A DNA stretch of 64,000 bases from Mesostigma viride (Eukaryota > Streptophyta > Mesostigmatophyceae > Mesostigmatales > Mesostigmataceae), in NCBI GenBank assembly GCA_009746045.1, contig RPFO01000296.1:2784798-2848797 (forward strand). The letters are read 5' to 3'. The translations under genes and the position numbers were made by a program. The notes under the pieces are model-generated. The model was not told where the DNA came from, made no database searches, and saw nothing but the letters and a program-made list of their open reading frames with translations. Positions 46,319-57,405 of this stretch are shown in pieces (within the stretch, counting starts at the first letter, position 1; each line of letters opens with the position of its first letter).

Positions 46319-48110
46319 TCATCGTCTCCAGGTCCGACGTGACTGTGAACGCGTCCGCGGCCGGTTCTGTCTCCGCACTCGCCTGGTTGACGAATTCGGA
46401 GAAGACTGTGGGCGGGCCGATCGGCTGAAGCTGAAAAATTCCCTGGGGCGGCACCACATGGCTAAGGGGCATGCGCATATGCGATCCCTCCCCCTCCCCG
46501 GGGGGTCCACGTCCTCGTGGGCACTCGTCTCCTCCAAGAGAGGTGACAAGTCATCACTGGTGGTGTGTCCCAGATGAAACAGGTGGCGGGCCCGGGGAGA
46601 CCGTGGCTCCGCGCCGTAGGCGGTCCCCGGGGCGGCCACTGGTACGCAAGTGGTATGAAGCACATCCATGTCCTCGTAGAACCAATAGTCCGCCCGTCGC
46701 GAAAGGGCGTCTGGCACCACGTTGTCCGCGCCCTTGACGTATTGGATCTTGAATGGCGCAAACTGTGACAAGTACTCCATCCACCGCGCTTGGCGGGGCG
46801 TCAGGTTGGGCTGCACCAGGAGGTGGGTGAGCGGCCGGTGGTCGGTGTGGATCACCAGGCGGTGGGGGTCGAGATCCCCCTGCTCACTAATGGCCACCGA
46901 AAACTGGGCCCCCAGAAGATGATGACGCCACGTGTGGCAGCTGTAGACTACTGCCAGAAGCTCCTGCTGATGCACTGGGTAATTCCGCTCCGCCGGAATC
47001 ATTGTGCGTGAGATATACTCGATGGGCTGAAGACCCTTGCCTTGGTCCTGCAGAGGACACCCCCGATGGCCACCTTGCTGGCGTCCGTAGCCACGACGAA
47101 AGGAAGGGCCGGGTCCGGCAGGATAAGGACTGGTGCTGTGGTGAGGTGGCGCTTAAGCGCCTCAAAAGCCTGTTGGCACTGCTCAGCCCAGAGGAACGGG
47201 GTACCCTTCTTGAGAAGAGCGTTGATCGGAGCGGCGATGGTGGCAAACCGCGGGATGAACCGTCGGTAGTAAGATGCCAATCCCAGGAAGCTGCGCACCC
47301 CCTTCACGTCCGTAGGGACAGGCCATTGCTGGACGGACTCGATCTTCTCGGGTCGGTCGCGATGCCGTCTGCGGACAAGGTATGGCCCAGAAACGGCACG
47401 CAGCGGCCGGCGCGCACCTTGGCTTTCCGCGCCGAAAGGTGCTCATCCTCCATGATCTGCAGCACGGCGTCCACATCCTCTAGGTGCTCCTCGAACGTCT
47501 TGGAGTACACCAGGATGTCGTCCAGATACGCCAGCGCGCACGTGCGCTTGTAGGTCCAGGGCGGGCGCGCCCCCTTCTGCGGGTCCGCCAGGTCCTGGGA
47601 GACCTGCGGCAAGTGGGCTGTGCCCATCACCGGACGGAGGATATCATTCATCAGCATCTGGAAGGACGCCGGCGAATTGCACAGCCCCATTGCAGCCACC
47701 CGAAACTGATAGTGACCGAAGGGCGTAGCGAACGCGGTCTTGTGGCAGTCTTCTGGCGCGATGCGCAGCTGCCAAAACCCGTCCGCACAGTCGATGACGG
47801 TGAAACACGTGGCCCCCTGGACACGGTTGAAGATGTCGTCGATCCGCGGTAGGGATACCGGGACTTGACGGTGATGGCGTTCAGCTTCCGGTAATCCGTC
47901 ACCAGACGCCACTTGCCTCCTGGCTTGGGAACGAGCAGCACGCCCGCTGAGAAGGGGCTGTTGCTGGGTTCAATGAGCCCCGCGTCGAGCAGTGAAATGA
48001 GGATCTTCTTGAGCTCCACCAGCTCGACTGGGCCCATGCGGTACATGGGAGACACGGTAGGACCGGAACCCTCCTGGAGCTGGACACGATGCAACACCGA
48101 TCGATTGGGA
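46319..48110 (-). CDS. Reverse transcriptase-RNase H (gypsy), multiply frameshifted
   Basis: RT blocks in order: GLIEPSNSPFSAGVLLVPKPGGKWRLVTDYRKLN (47990-47890), LPRIDDIF, FTVIDCADGFWQLRI (catalytic Asp), FRVAAMGLCNSPASFQ, and CALAYLDDILVYSK (YLDD-type active site, about 47530). A connection follows with VRSFLGLASYYRRFIP. RNase H: VVATDASKVAIGGVL, YPVHQQELLAVVYSCHTWRHHLLG, HTDHRPL, VPDALSRR. The parts occupy different frames, with breaks near 47900, 47305 and 47000. The region 46478-46128 links to the integrase. As assembled it cannot make a full protein. Confidence 0.85.
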
Positions 48111-48554
48111 GGGAACTGGGGGTGCGGTCCGCAAAAAGGGTAGTGCGCTTCTCCAGGACGGCATTGAACCGCGCCAGCTCATCCGGTGTGAATCCGGCAC
48201 CGATCTCGTTAAGCAGAGCCTGAGTGCTATCCAGGTCTATGCGATACATCGCGTACTCCTTGCCCTTCCGAAGCTGGCGCGCCAGCGTCTTGCTGCTCAT
48301 CAGGATCTGGGACGCTGGTCGAGGCCCGTCCGCCGAGCGCTCGTGTGTAATGTTATGGACCTCCGCGGCCTGTGCCCTATACTCGCTGTCAGGGCACCAG
48401 AATGAACCATCCGGAAACCAAACTACCCGCCGGCGCACACTGATGTCCACATCCTGCTTGTCCAGCCAGTCCACGCCAATGATGATGTCGGCAGCGCCCA
48501 GCGGCGCAATAGTCGCCACCAGGTCCACCGGCGTGCCCTGCAGCACACCCTTAA
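48100..48554 (-). pseudogene. Protease second half and linker to RT (gypsy)
   Basis: GVLQGTPVDLVATIAPLG, ADIIIGVDWLDKQDVDI (the retropepsin second-half motif) and a linker. It is separated from the protease active site by the 1.7-kb TTAA-flanked insertion. The frame then breaks at about 48100, before the RT. Confidence 0.75.
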
Positions 48555-50247
48555 CCCCTAAATGGTCTGAGATCCTGCCGATAAATCGGCTGGATCTTCA
48601 CAATTTTGCAAACCAGATGCCATCCAACCTACCCATATCCAATGGCTGTCCTTGGGGGCCAAGCATGTCCATGAGTTGCCCTTCGGGTTGGTATATCACA
48701 ACCTCACATATATGCAGGGTAGGCCATGTTTAACTGCCGTCAAAGTCAGGGGGGTCAAGACGCGCGTTTTCATTTTTGGTAGAATGTGCATTTTGAATTA
48801 TGTTATAAGACCTAGGCACCTACCACTTCAGGGATGATAAACAATTAGTTGCTGAACAGTTTGAGCCATTGGGGTCATCATTTGGGTGGGTATACCAGCA
48901 GTTACACCCAGTACAGCCCATAGGGGTACCGTTGGTAAAAAGCAACCAAGGGAGTAGGGGTGGGCATACTACCTACTAATATGGCCACCAACCATGCCAA
49001 ACAATACATTTCCCTTCCACAATGATGGGGAAACATAACTGCATCATCACACTGCCCTAACATGGCACCTATGTGCAGGTGCCACCTTGTCCATGCTCGT
49101 AGGTAACGTGGTACGGACACCCTACGCAAGGCATGCATTCTAGGAGGCAGCCACCAACAAACTAGTGATTTTAAGCCTATTTCAGCCTGCCCTAGCAAGG
49201 ATAAACTAGGCCTAAGCTGCTATAGCTTGCCAGGTGATGGCCAGCACACCTGGTGGCACATGCTGTCGATCAATGGGAAGCTTTTACTCACCAGTTACGT
49301 GCTTGATGATGCCACAGAGACCAGCCAACTGCCTCACACTCATGCAATATGTGTATGGGAAATGTACGACAAACATATATGGAGGTATTCAAACCCATAC
49401 ACCCTCTAAAACTTATCACCATCACCCTGTGGCAGGTCAACTGACTGAGGGAAGCATCTAAGAAGGGTGTTTTAGAAAGGGGCCAGGCCAGGGTCAAGAA
49501 AGAGCATGAATAGTGCAAAAAGAATGTGCTACACAAGCTAGAACGTATATATAAACGTCAAACATCGATAGGAAAACGATGCTTACGCTTTACCAGGCAT
49601 GGATGGCGTTACCTTGGCCCAGGCGGTGGCCGCAAAATGGCGCATTTCGGCACACCAAAGTTGTGCAGCATGGTCGCTGGATTCGGCGATTTCTGGCCAC
49701 CCTTGCACGTTTACGACTACTATGTATCATAAAAAGTACAAAGAAACCAATATATCCTTTAAAATACGCCGGAAAGGTATTGCTGTCAACGTTTCTATCG
49801 TCCGGCCTGATCGCAGTTTTTTCCAGCAAGAACGCTGCCGACACCTATCAAATGGCATTCCCGCGAACCAAAAATTGGCCTGTATGATCTTTAGGACGTA
49901 TAAAATCAATATCCTAAGTTTGGCCAGAAAATTCGAACGCAAACGTAAATGCCATGCGTGGGCGCAAGCCGCCATGGCCAGGTCGTCGTTTTCCGGAATG
50001 CACGTTGTACGTGAAAAAGTACCCTGACCCCTTGTACTTTGACCGGCCAGAACACCTCTATAACTTTGTCAAAAGTATGCAAACCCTAGTACCATGCTGT
50101 GAAGAATTTTATAAACTTTCGATCTTCTCAGCTAAACGTTTCCTAATTCTCAATAGATTTCGCGGCATCTGGTCCCCCGAGAAGGGGCCGATGCATCGGC
50201 TGGAACTCGATTTTTGGCGGAAAATCGGCAGCAAGACCATTTAGGGG
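48555..50247. mobile_element. piggyBac-like non-autonomous element (1,693 bp)
   Basis: 14-bp terminal inverted repeats CCCCTAAATGGTCT / AGACCATTTAGGGG, flanked by TTAA on both sides (48551-48554, 50248-50251). TTAA target use and CCC-initial termini are diagnostic of the piggyBac superfamily. Removing the element and one TTAA rejoins the protease reading frame exactly. No transposase frame is present (longest about 142 codons, unrecognised), so it depends on a source elsewhere. Confidence 0.9.
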
Positions 50248-50251
50248 TTAA

Positions 50252-50720
50252 TGTCTGCTAGGCCCGGCGATTGGTGTCGCCGACCGTCTGAGTAGGTGAC
50301 ATAGACTGCCGTGGTGTGAGGCCGGGGTACCAGGCCCAGCCGACGCACCAGGGCCTCGTTGATGAAGGACGTGGAGGCGCCGGTGTCGACCAGGAACTTC
50401 ACGTCCATGATCGTTTTCTCCTTCAAATACGGATCAAGGACGGTGGGAGGGACCAATAACCCTCCGCTGAAAAGAAACAGATGCCGCGAATCTCCCTGAG
50501 ATGCACGCGCCGCCGGTTGGGAGGGCGCGTCTGCGGCCACGTTATTAACATCTACCTCTACTCTAGTTGACTCCGCGTAGACTGGGCTACCATCTGATTT
50601 TTCTATCCTATCCCCTACCCCGGGACCCAAGCCCATGGGCAGGGCTACTACTCCCGAGGAGCGGTGGGACGGGAGGCCGCCTCGCCCGACCACCCGCCCT
50701 CTTCCCCCCCTCCTCCTCTT
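50252..50720 (-). pseudogene. Protease first half (gypsy)
   Basis: Aspartic protease active site FLVDTGASTSFI at about 50390, followed by ALVRRLGLVPRP and a strand leading to GLAD, where the TTAA insertion cuts it. The frame differs from gag; the switch lies near the GAGGGGGGAAG run around 50705, which could be a frameshift site or an assembly indel. Confidence 0.8.
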
Positions 50721-52564
50721 CGTCAGCCCCCCCCTCCTCATCGTCGTACTCGTAGCCAGCCACTGCCTGCGTTTGGCCTGAAGAGGAGGACTGTCGCCGC
50801 GCCTCCATCTCGTTGACCGCACGCAACACACCCTTGGTAGAGCTGGTCGCGGGTGGTCGCGGCTGCTGGTACTGCGTCGGGGCCTGTCTGGCGTGCTGCA
50901 GGCGAGCCGCACGCTCACCCGCGTTGCGGGGTCGATCCCGAGGACCGGAGGAGTCGGGGCGGCTGCCGAAGGCCGGGCCGGAGAAACGAACACTGGGTGT
51001 CCCCTCTCCTGTCCCACGACTGGCGTTCTTGCCCCGGAGCTTGGGGCAGTCGCGCTTGAGGTGCCCCACCTCGCTGCACATGAAACAGCGCGCCTTGCTA
51101 GCGTCGATCGCGTTGACGCCAGGATCAGTGTAGCCCTCGTCAGGGTCGTCGAGGTACTCGTCCTCCTCCTCGCCGGCGAAATCAGTGGAGTACATCTGGT
51201 TCACCCGTCGCGGGGGAGTAGGTCTGAAGAAACGGCGCACTGATGGGGCACGCCCGCGAGCCACTACGTCGGCCACCTGTAGGAGATACCTCTGGATATT
51301 CAAGATGTCCCACTCTTCCCAAGGGACATCGGCATAGTGCTTGAATACCTCATCCTGCAGCTCAGGACAGAGTGCCTCGATGAACCTGCTCTTGTACTCG
51401 TACCAGGTCATGTCAGCCAGGTAGGCGGCGCTGGACTCGAACTTAGACAGAAACTCGCGATATGGGGTGGTCCCCTGGCGCAGCTTGCTGAAGGCCATCC
51501 GCTCGTGGAGTGTAGCATCTGGGGGCACCAGCTTGCGACGCACGCGGTCCATCAGTTCCGCCAAGGTTTGCGGGTATGACTGGGACGCGATGCTCTCACA
51601 GTTCAAGATGCTTATCACCGAGGGGTCCATACAGGAGTTAATCACCAGATCAATCAGATCACTGGTGGCCAGCTGCCAGTTGTGATGATTGCGCCAGATG
51701 GTATACTGTCGTCGCCACATGCGTCCCCATTCCTCTACCTCGCGCGGTTTCATGTCCGCGTGCAGCTTGGGTACATTCTTGAAATTGGGCATCGGTGGGG
51801 CCTTTACTGCGGCGGTGACAGGCCCACCGACGTCTACGTGGGGGATATCGCCGAAGTCGGGGGGCTGCGACCGGGGGAGAGGGCTGGATCTGGGCGGCGT
51901 ACCATGAGTCCGCCGCACCTGGACGGACGAGGGGTGTTCGTATCCCGGGTCATCCAAGGCCACCCTGCTGAAACTGAAGTTGCCAGCAGGCGCAGGCGAG
52001 GGGACCGCGCTTTGGTTAAGCACCCGTGGACGCTGCGGTTGAGAAGCCGGGCGCTGGACTGGCGTGTGAGTCTCCTCGTCTCTGGTGGTGACACTGCTCC
52101 TGGTCTCCCCTGGGCTGGTCCGAGGTCTATGAGTACCAACAGGCGGGCCCTGCGTGACAGTTCCCTCGTCCGTCTCGTTAGTTCCTTCCAGGTCATCGAA
52201 CTCGCCATCTGCCCCTGGGGCCTCCCCTTCCTCGTCCGAATACCATAACGCCGTGGGTAACAGGGACGTGCTGCCGAAGGACACCCTGCGTCTGCCCCGG
52301 TGCGGGGGACCCGGTGGAGGTCCCTGGGGCCGCCCCCGACCTGCCCAAGGATGCGTTGGTCGCCCGGTGACTGGCTGCTGCTGGCGGTAGTGCAGGGTAT
52401 CTCCATTCTCGTCTCCCCGCTGCTCTGGATCCGGTGGTAGCCATTGTGGTCTCGTCTGGGGTTGTTGCTGCTGCGTCCGGGGTTGCTGCTGTTGCCATTG
52501 CTGCTGTGGTGACCGTTGCTGCTGCTGATGCTGCTGCTGCTGTTGCTGCTGCTGCGGTTGCTGC

Positions 52565-52596
<32 letters not shown>

Positions 52597-52953
52597 TTGC
52601 TGCTGCTGCTGTTGCTGCTGCTGCTGTTGCTGCTGCTGCCGTTGCTGCTGCTGCGAGTACTCTTGGAGTCTCTCTCGGTCGTTCCTGTCATCTCCCTGCC
52701 TGGGTAAGGCGTCTATATTGTCCCCATCCGCTGGGAACCTAGGGTTCTGATCTCTGGATCGTGGGGAGCCTTCCGCAGGTCTCTCCATGACCTCACCTGT
52801 ATCTGTCCCTGCTTGGACGTGCAGTGGTACCTCTATACCCTCTGTACCGTGCTCGTGGTTGTCTACCGGTTCTATCTCTGTATTCTCTAGATCTCGTTCT
52901 CTAATCTCTTCCTCTGTATCTCTGGCGTTCCTTGTTTGGGACCGTGTGGGCAT
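50608..52953 (-). CDS. gag polyprotein of the gypsy element
   Basis: 781 codons. An acidic N-terminus, a Gln tract at about residues 105-145 encoded by a CTG-type microsatellite (52515-52650), and a Pro/Arg-rich middle. A Retrotrans_gag-like capsid region (about 405-600: EVEEWGRMWRRQYTIW…LRQGTTPYREFLSKFESSAAY…ALCPELQDEV). A CCHC zinc knuckle, CFMCSEVGHLKRDC, at about residues 625-640. It packages the element RNA. The last 30 codons are probably off-frame relative to pol. Start chosen as the first Met after the leader; MPTRSQTRNARDT is typical of gypsy gag starts. Confidence 0.85.
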
Positions 52954-53085
52954 GGTGCTCGTACCGGTATCTTACACTGCAGGCAACACCTCCCCAGGAA
53001 GGAAGAGAGAGAAAGAGAGAGAGCAACCACGTGCTATAGAGCTATAACTATAGAACCTAATACTACTCCCTAGTACTGGTCTCCT

Positions 53086-53424
53086 CTACTGCTTGCTAGG
53101 GCCAATGGTCAGCTGAGAGAAAGTCACTGTAACTGCTGTCCCCTCCCCCTGACTGCTGAGTGTGGGTGGCTTGGAGCATTCACGTGTGGTGTGCATCCCC
53201 TCAGGCAATGGCATGTGTTCCCTAACAAACCTATCTGCATCTGTAATGTTATCAAACCCTTTCCACTTAGCACTAGAGCCTTGGGACAATATCTTATCTT
53301 TAATATGCTCCTCACAAGTCTTCCAGCTGTAGAATATAGCAGGCCTACCCTTATCCCCGTCGTGAGCTACTGCGTAGTAAGGAAATCCAGACTGTCCACC
53401 CTTGTTTATTTTACGTCGTGGCAT
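53086..53424 (-). CDS. Small RNase H1 N-terminal/viroplasmin-type domain protein
   Basis: 112 codons between the leader and gag, on the coding strand of the element. FPYYAVAHDGDKGRPAIFYSW, CEEHIKDKIL, AKWKGFDNITDADRFVRE follows the RNase H1 N-terminal hybrid-binding (Cauli_VI, PF01693) pattern: YYAV…GIY.SW..C…….KGF…..A..F. This domain binds RNA/DNA hybrids or double-stranded RNA. The Kozak context and short basic start (MPRRKINK) look genuine. The tail after about residue 70 is unrelated. As a separate frame before gag it is unusual and may assist reverse transcription (inference). Confidence 0.7.
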   Translation of the reverse strand: MPRRKINKGGQSGFPYYAVAHDGDKGRPAIFYSWKTCEEHIKDKILSQGSSAKWKGFDNITDADRFVREHMPLPEGMHTTRECSKPPTLSSQGEGTAVTVTFSQLTIGPSKQ

Positions 53425-54156
53425 GTTACATCATAGTCTGGCAGCGGCTTGCAAGCAAGAGAGAAAGGGGAAACCCAGGCTACCTCTAATGCAGTGACCT
53501 TAAACAAACGAGGAGAGGGAGCACGGAGTATATCACAGCACACGCCCGAGCCTTCCGCAGGAACGGGCTATACGCACACACGGAGGTAAACACCGTCAAC
53601 ACAGTCGGCAACAGCCAGACGGTATCCACCCCCACGACCCCTTGCAGGTCAAACAACGAATGTCCGTCTCCGCGACGTCCATGGGCACCAACAACATTTA
53701 CAACCTATAGAGGCACAACATATAACATAAACCCCCTGCGCGCGCGTTCCCGGATAGAGAGCAAGCTCGCCAGCTAGCCTTCAGCAGGCATAGCTTTGTA
53801 AAGAAAGAATTCTAACTAGGGGACGTACCATCTTCGATGACGTTAATCCCTCCTGAACTGGCCGCCACCCGGTGTCGTTGAAGGCAAGCCCTGGCCGCCA
53901 CTAGGTGTCGTTGAAAACAGGAGGGCTGAACGCTATAGTTGACAGCACCTCACCACAGGACTATTGCTAGCCCCGCCGAGTATCCCAGACTGGCCGCTTG
54001 CTGCTAGGTCGTCGTTGAATCCCTTTACGGGCTGGCCGCCGGCCTGACAGCAATCGTTGAATTCCGGAACCTCTACCTACGCCAAGCTTCGTCTTGGTAT
54101 CCTAATTGGCTCACTAACCCTCTCCGCGAGAGTTAGCTAACCTTTCCAGCACATTT

Positions 54157-54170
54157 CCTCCGATAACCAG
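54157..54170 (-). promoter_or_regulatory. Primer binding site
   Basis: Minus strand reads LTR-C-TGGTTATCGGAGG. A TGG one base after the 5' LTR is the usual form, pairing with a tRNA CCA end. I cannot name the tRNA; it does not match the common initiator-Met site. Confidence 0.6.
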
Positions 54171-54754
54171 TGTTACGTCCCTGCCCAGACACACCTAGCC
54201 TGAGCTACGTAGCCAAAGACCCTTCTTGCCGGAATTAGGAATAATTCAAGATAGCCTAAAGTAGGTTGCGCTTCACGACGTGAGTCGTGAGATATCTGGC
54301 ATCACGGCTTAATGCCAAGCTAATTAGTTCACACTTATAATGGCTAGCAATACCAATTACAAATGGATAATGCCCCGGGCTCAATGTGTAGGCGTATTCG
54401 CACTTATCATTCATTAAACCAAGAGGACGAGACTCTCGTCCTCGGACCAATTTAACCTAGGTTGGTTGCGGCGCAGATACACGCCAATTTCCCTAGAACA
54501 ATCCAAGTCACTCATTCCACGTAGGATCCGGGCCGACATCGACCCTCAACTACAGGATCCACGCCTAGAACTACTGACGGACTCAGAACTGGCGCGGCGC
54601 CACAGCGCCGGCCCCTGAAAGGACAACCTAGAACCAAAATAACTAGTCCAATTCACACAATAGCCACGGTCCATAAAACCCAAGTCCAATAGACCGAACA
54701 GCCTTAGTAATTTATTCCATTGTTACGTCCGACCAAAAGGGCAGGGACGTAACA
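54171..54754 (-). repeat. 5' LTR of the gypsy element
   Basis: 584 bp, TG…CA; the element's promoter and RNA start should lie here. Near-identical to 41459-42042. Confidence 0.97.
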
Positions 54755-54974
54755 GCAGTGCTCAATGAATATTAGGACTGCATGCGCAGTTTATCAAATC
54801 AAACCTAACTGGCCAGCTAATCAGGTACGACCTCATAAACACGTGCAACGTTCGATTCCCACTCATGATGCATGCGTTGAAATTACTATGGGTCGCAGTC
54901 CGTACCAAGTCGGCGTAACATGCGTGCAGGATTGTACGTAAGACGAAGGTACACGCTCCCAAGCACAAGAGTAA

Positions 54975-55247
54975 CATGATACCTGTCAAAAGTCTCCGCC
55001 TTGGTGTCACTGACATATCTGCTTCGACGCCGCGGTCGACATCATGAGCGTGCTGATCAACGATGTCGACGTCCGGCTGATCAACACCAGACAGCACGAG
55101 CCGCTCAATGCCTTGGCGTAGTCCGTGATTATCATCCAGCTGCTGAGAGTTTACGCAGCACAAGGCTGTAAACAAGCAAACGGCAACCAAGCCACGAACC
55201 ACATCCCGAACGGGCTGGCAGCGGTGCAGCCTAATTAACCCCGCCAT
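54975..55247 (-). CDS. Candidate first exon of a secreted protein
   Basis: ATG in a GCCATGG context. After VRDVVRG comes a hydrophobic core, LVAVCLFTALCCVNSQ, that reads as a signal peptide with cleavage near residue 35. An Asp-rich segment (DQPDVDIVDQHAHDVD) and VTPRRRLLT follow. A GT (GTATCATG) follows LLT and could be the donor. RRLL recalls the root-cap exons at 13-19 kb, but there is no further similarity. The gypsy element inserted about 215 bases downstream, on the intron side if this model is right. Product unknown. Confidence 0.35.
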
Positions 55248-57392
55248 GGCTGCCGGGGCCAGCAGGTTGACGCGATGTTAACCCCAGTTGGCAACGAGGT
55301 AATTTGTGAAGATCGCCTGATCAGTGATCATCATGATCGGCCTGGTGTGGTCGCCGCGCCGCGATTGGGCAAGGAGCTGTGACGTCCAGCCAAGATGTGC
55401 ATTTGTTCTATGGTTGACTTGTTGTTGTTGCCCACGCCGCACATGGCATTATTTTTTTTTTGAGACTATATCGATGTGCACATGTCAGTTGGCTAAGCTT
55501 AGCCGCCTAGCGGCTAAGCTTAGGTAAGGTTTACGAAAATTTTCAAACTTTTCATTAAAATTATATTAAAGTATTTAAGCGCGACGCACAGCGTCTCCAC
55601 AGACATTTTTCTACCTACAAAAGTCATACAATGTTAATCATGATTCTGGCGCTGTCACAAGGTCCGGCCGGCGACTTGCGCCGGAAATGCGCGGACTACA
55701 CAAAGTAATTTGGCACACGGCCACGTCCAGGCTGTTTGGGATCATAAAAAGACTTTCCTCACGTGACTTAGTGTTTTCCTGTTGACATCATGCCCATTTA
55801 ATATTAATGCTGCTGTTACCCTGCTCATGACCATGCCCTGAATTCCATTCTTTGGTGACTTAGTGTTTTCTTGTTTAGGGGCTGGCATGCATGCGTTGCC
55901 ATTGACATGCCATGGATGAAAAACGCCAAGAAGAGTATATGGCCCCGCTGCCACCAAAAAGCACCTGGTTGATCAACCAAGGGGATAGCCTGCACAGTGA
56001 GACACAAACACAGCAGACCCAGCAAAGCAAAATTCAGGTTGTAAGCGAGTGGAGATTACTTTTGACATGCTTGATGAAGAAATATATAACACACCTTCTA
56101 TTGTCACACCTTCTATAAACAAATAGTTGATTGATCACCTCGCGCTCTTCAGTCCAGTGAAAATCCACGTGCGAAGCAAGTCAGCTTACGCAGAAAGCAC
56201 CATGAATGTAAATGACGCCCCAAACCCGTGACCAGGCAAGCATCCAGAGGGGCTTTCCAAGCCCAGTATATTCCAGAAAAAAGCATCACAGATCCTTGGG
56301 CAACCGAACGGACGTTAACGGACATTCGAAGGACCATGAAGATGGCGTCCTGCACGGCTAAGAAAATAAAACGCAACGCTACGCTATGTCTTTGCTGCGA
56401 CTAGGTGGATTTGGTGAAAAGGAAAGAACGCAACCATGAAAATGCATCAGAAAGAGAGCAGGTAGTACCCCGGTAGGTAGTACGCCTCACCATCGGCATC
56501 GCCAGTTACGTCCCGTGGCAAAAAATCCAGCGTTCTTTCCAATATGATGACACCAGAAACTCGTCGGCCCCACCCCACGCCTTCCACGAACAGCAAACTG
56601 ATTTTACTAGGCACCCAGTACGTAAAGCAATTAAGCATGATACTAATTTACCTAAATCTACAACGACATTCCATTTCCAGGTCGCCATAGCGACGCGGAC
56701 CTCTCCCACGCAGGTATCACTCCGTTGACGCACCTCCAGCTCAGAAAATTTCGTACTTGCTCTTCAAACATAAAATTTTGACGTATAAAACCATGGCTGC
56801 GCATTCCCCATCCCAATTTTCTAGCGTACGTTTCCTGCCATCGCCAGCCAGCAAATTGCTCGCGGAGCACGTCACTTTGTTTTTCGTCCGGCGGCGTGGC
56901 CTGCGGCTGCGTCGTTTCGGTGGTCTTATCGATTTCGGGTCGTTTCCGTTGGATTTGTGACCGTTGGGGCCGAAGGCCGTTTGTTTTCCGTAGTTTGCTT
57001 GTTTTGGATTGGTTGTTTATGTGTAGTATTTTGTAGTATTCTGGACGGACGACCCGAGCCGCTAACTTAGCGGGTTTATCGCGGCCGTTGGATCCATCAT
57101 CGGACGCTCCAGATTGTCGGCGGCTAACGTTTTAACTTTTTTCATTTTGCCTTCGTATATGGAAACGGCCGACTGCCGAGGGCCAAGACACTGAACAGCA
57201 TGCCATCACAAACGTACAAGAAACAGAGATACTGAGCGGGGACATGTACGGTTGCATCATCGGATACACCCGCGATTGGAAATTCGGAATGGTATAGCGG
57301 ATAGCCATTGGGAGTGAGTTTACAGTAGTTCTAGTTGCATCCCACGCATTCCACAGGTAATGGAGATTGGAGGGCTTAGAAGCCTGTAAAAT
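55248..57392. other. Unassigned DNA, no gene recognised
   Basis: AT-richer DNA with a T run at about 55450 and short frames only. TTAGCCGCCTAGCGGCTAA at about 55499-55517 is a short palindrome. Confidence 0.4.
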
Positions 57393-57405
57393 TGGTCATT
57401 CATTT
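57393..57405. repeat. LINE target-site duplication, left
   Basis: TGGTCATTCATTT, identical to 61274-61286. Confidence 0.85.

Larger units (their letters stand above)
41459..54754 (-). mobile_element. Ty3/gypsy chromovirus-type LTR retrotransposon (13.3 kb)
   Basis: 584-bp LTRs (41459-42042 and 54171-54754) start TGTTACGTCCCTGC and end GCAGGGACGTAACA, and differ at about six positions. GCAGT target duplication at 41454-41458 and 54755-54759. Minus-strand order: 5' LTR, primer site, small HBD-domain frame, gag, protease, RT, RNase H, integrase with chromodomain, an extra frame, polypurine tract, 3' LTR. A 1.7-kb piggyBac-like element sits in the protease. Many single-base frame breaks interrupt pol. 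The 13.3-kb size exceeds that of ordinary gypsy elements because of the extra frame and the insertion. Confidence 0.95.
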
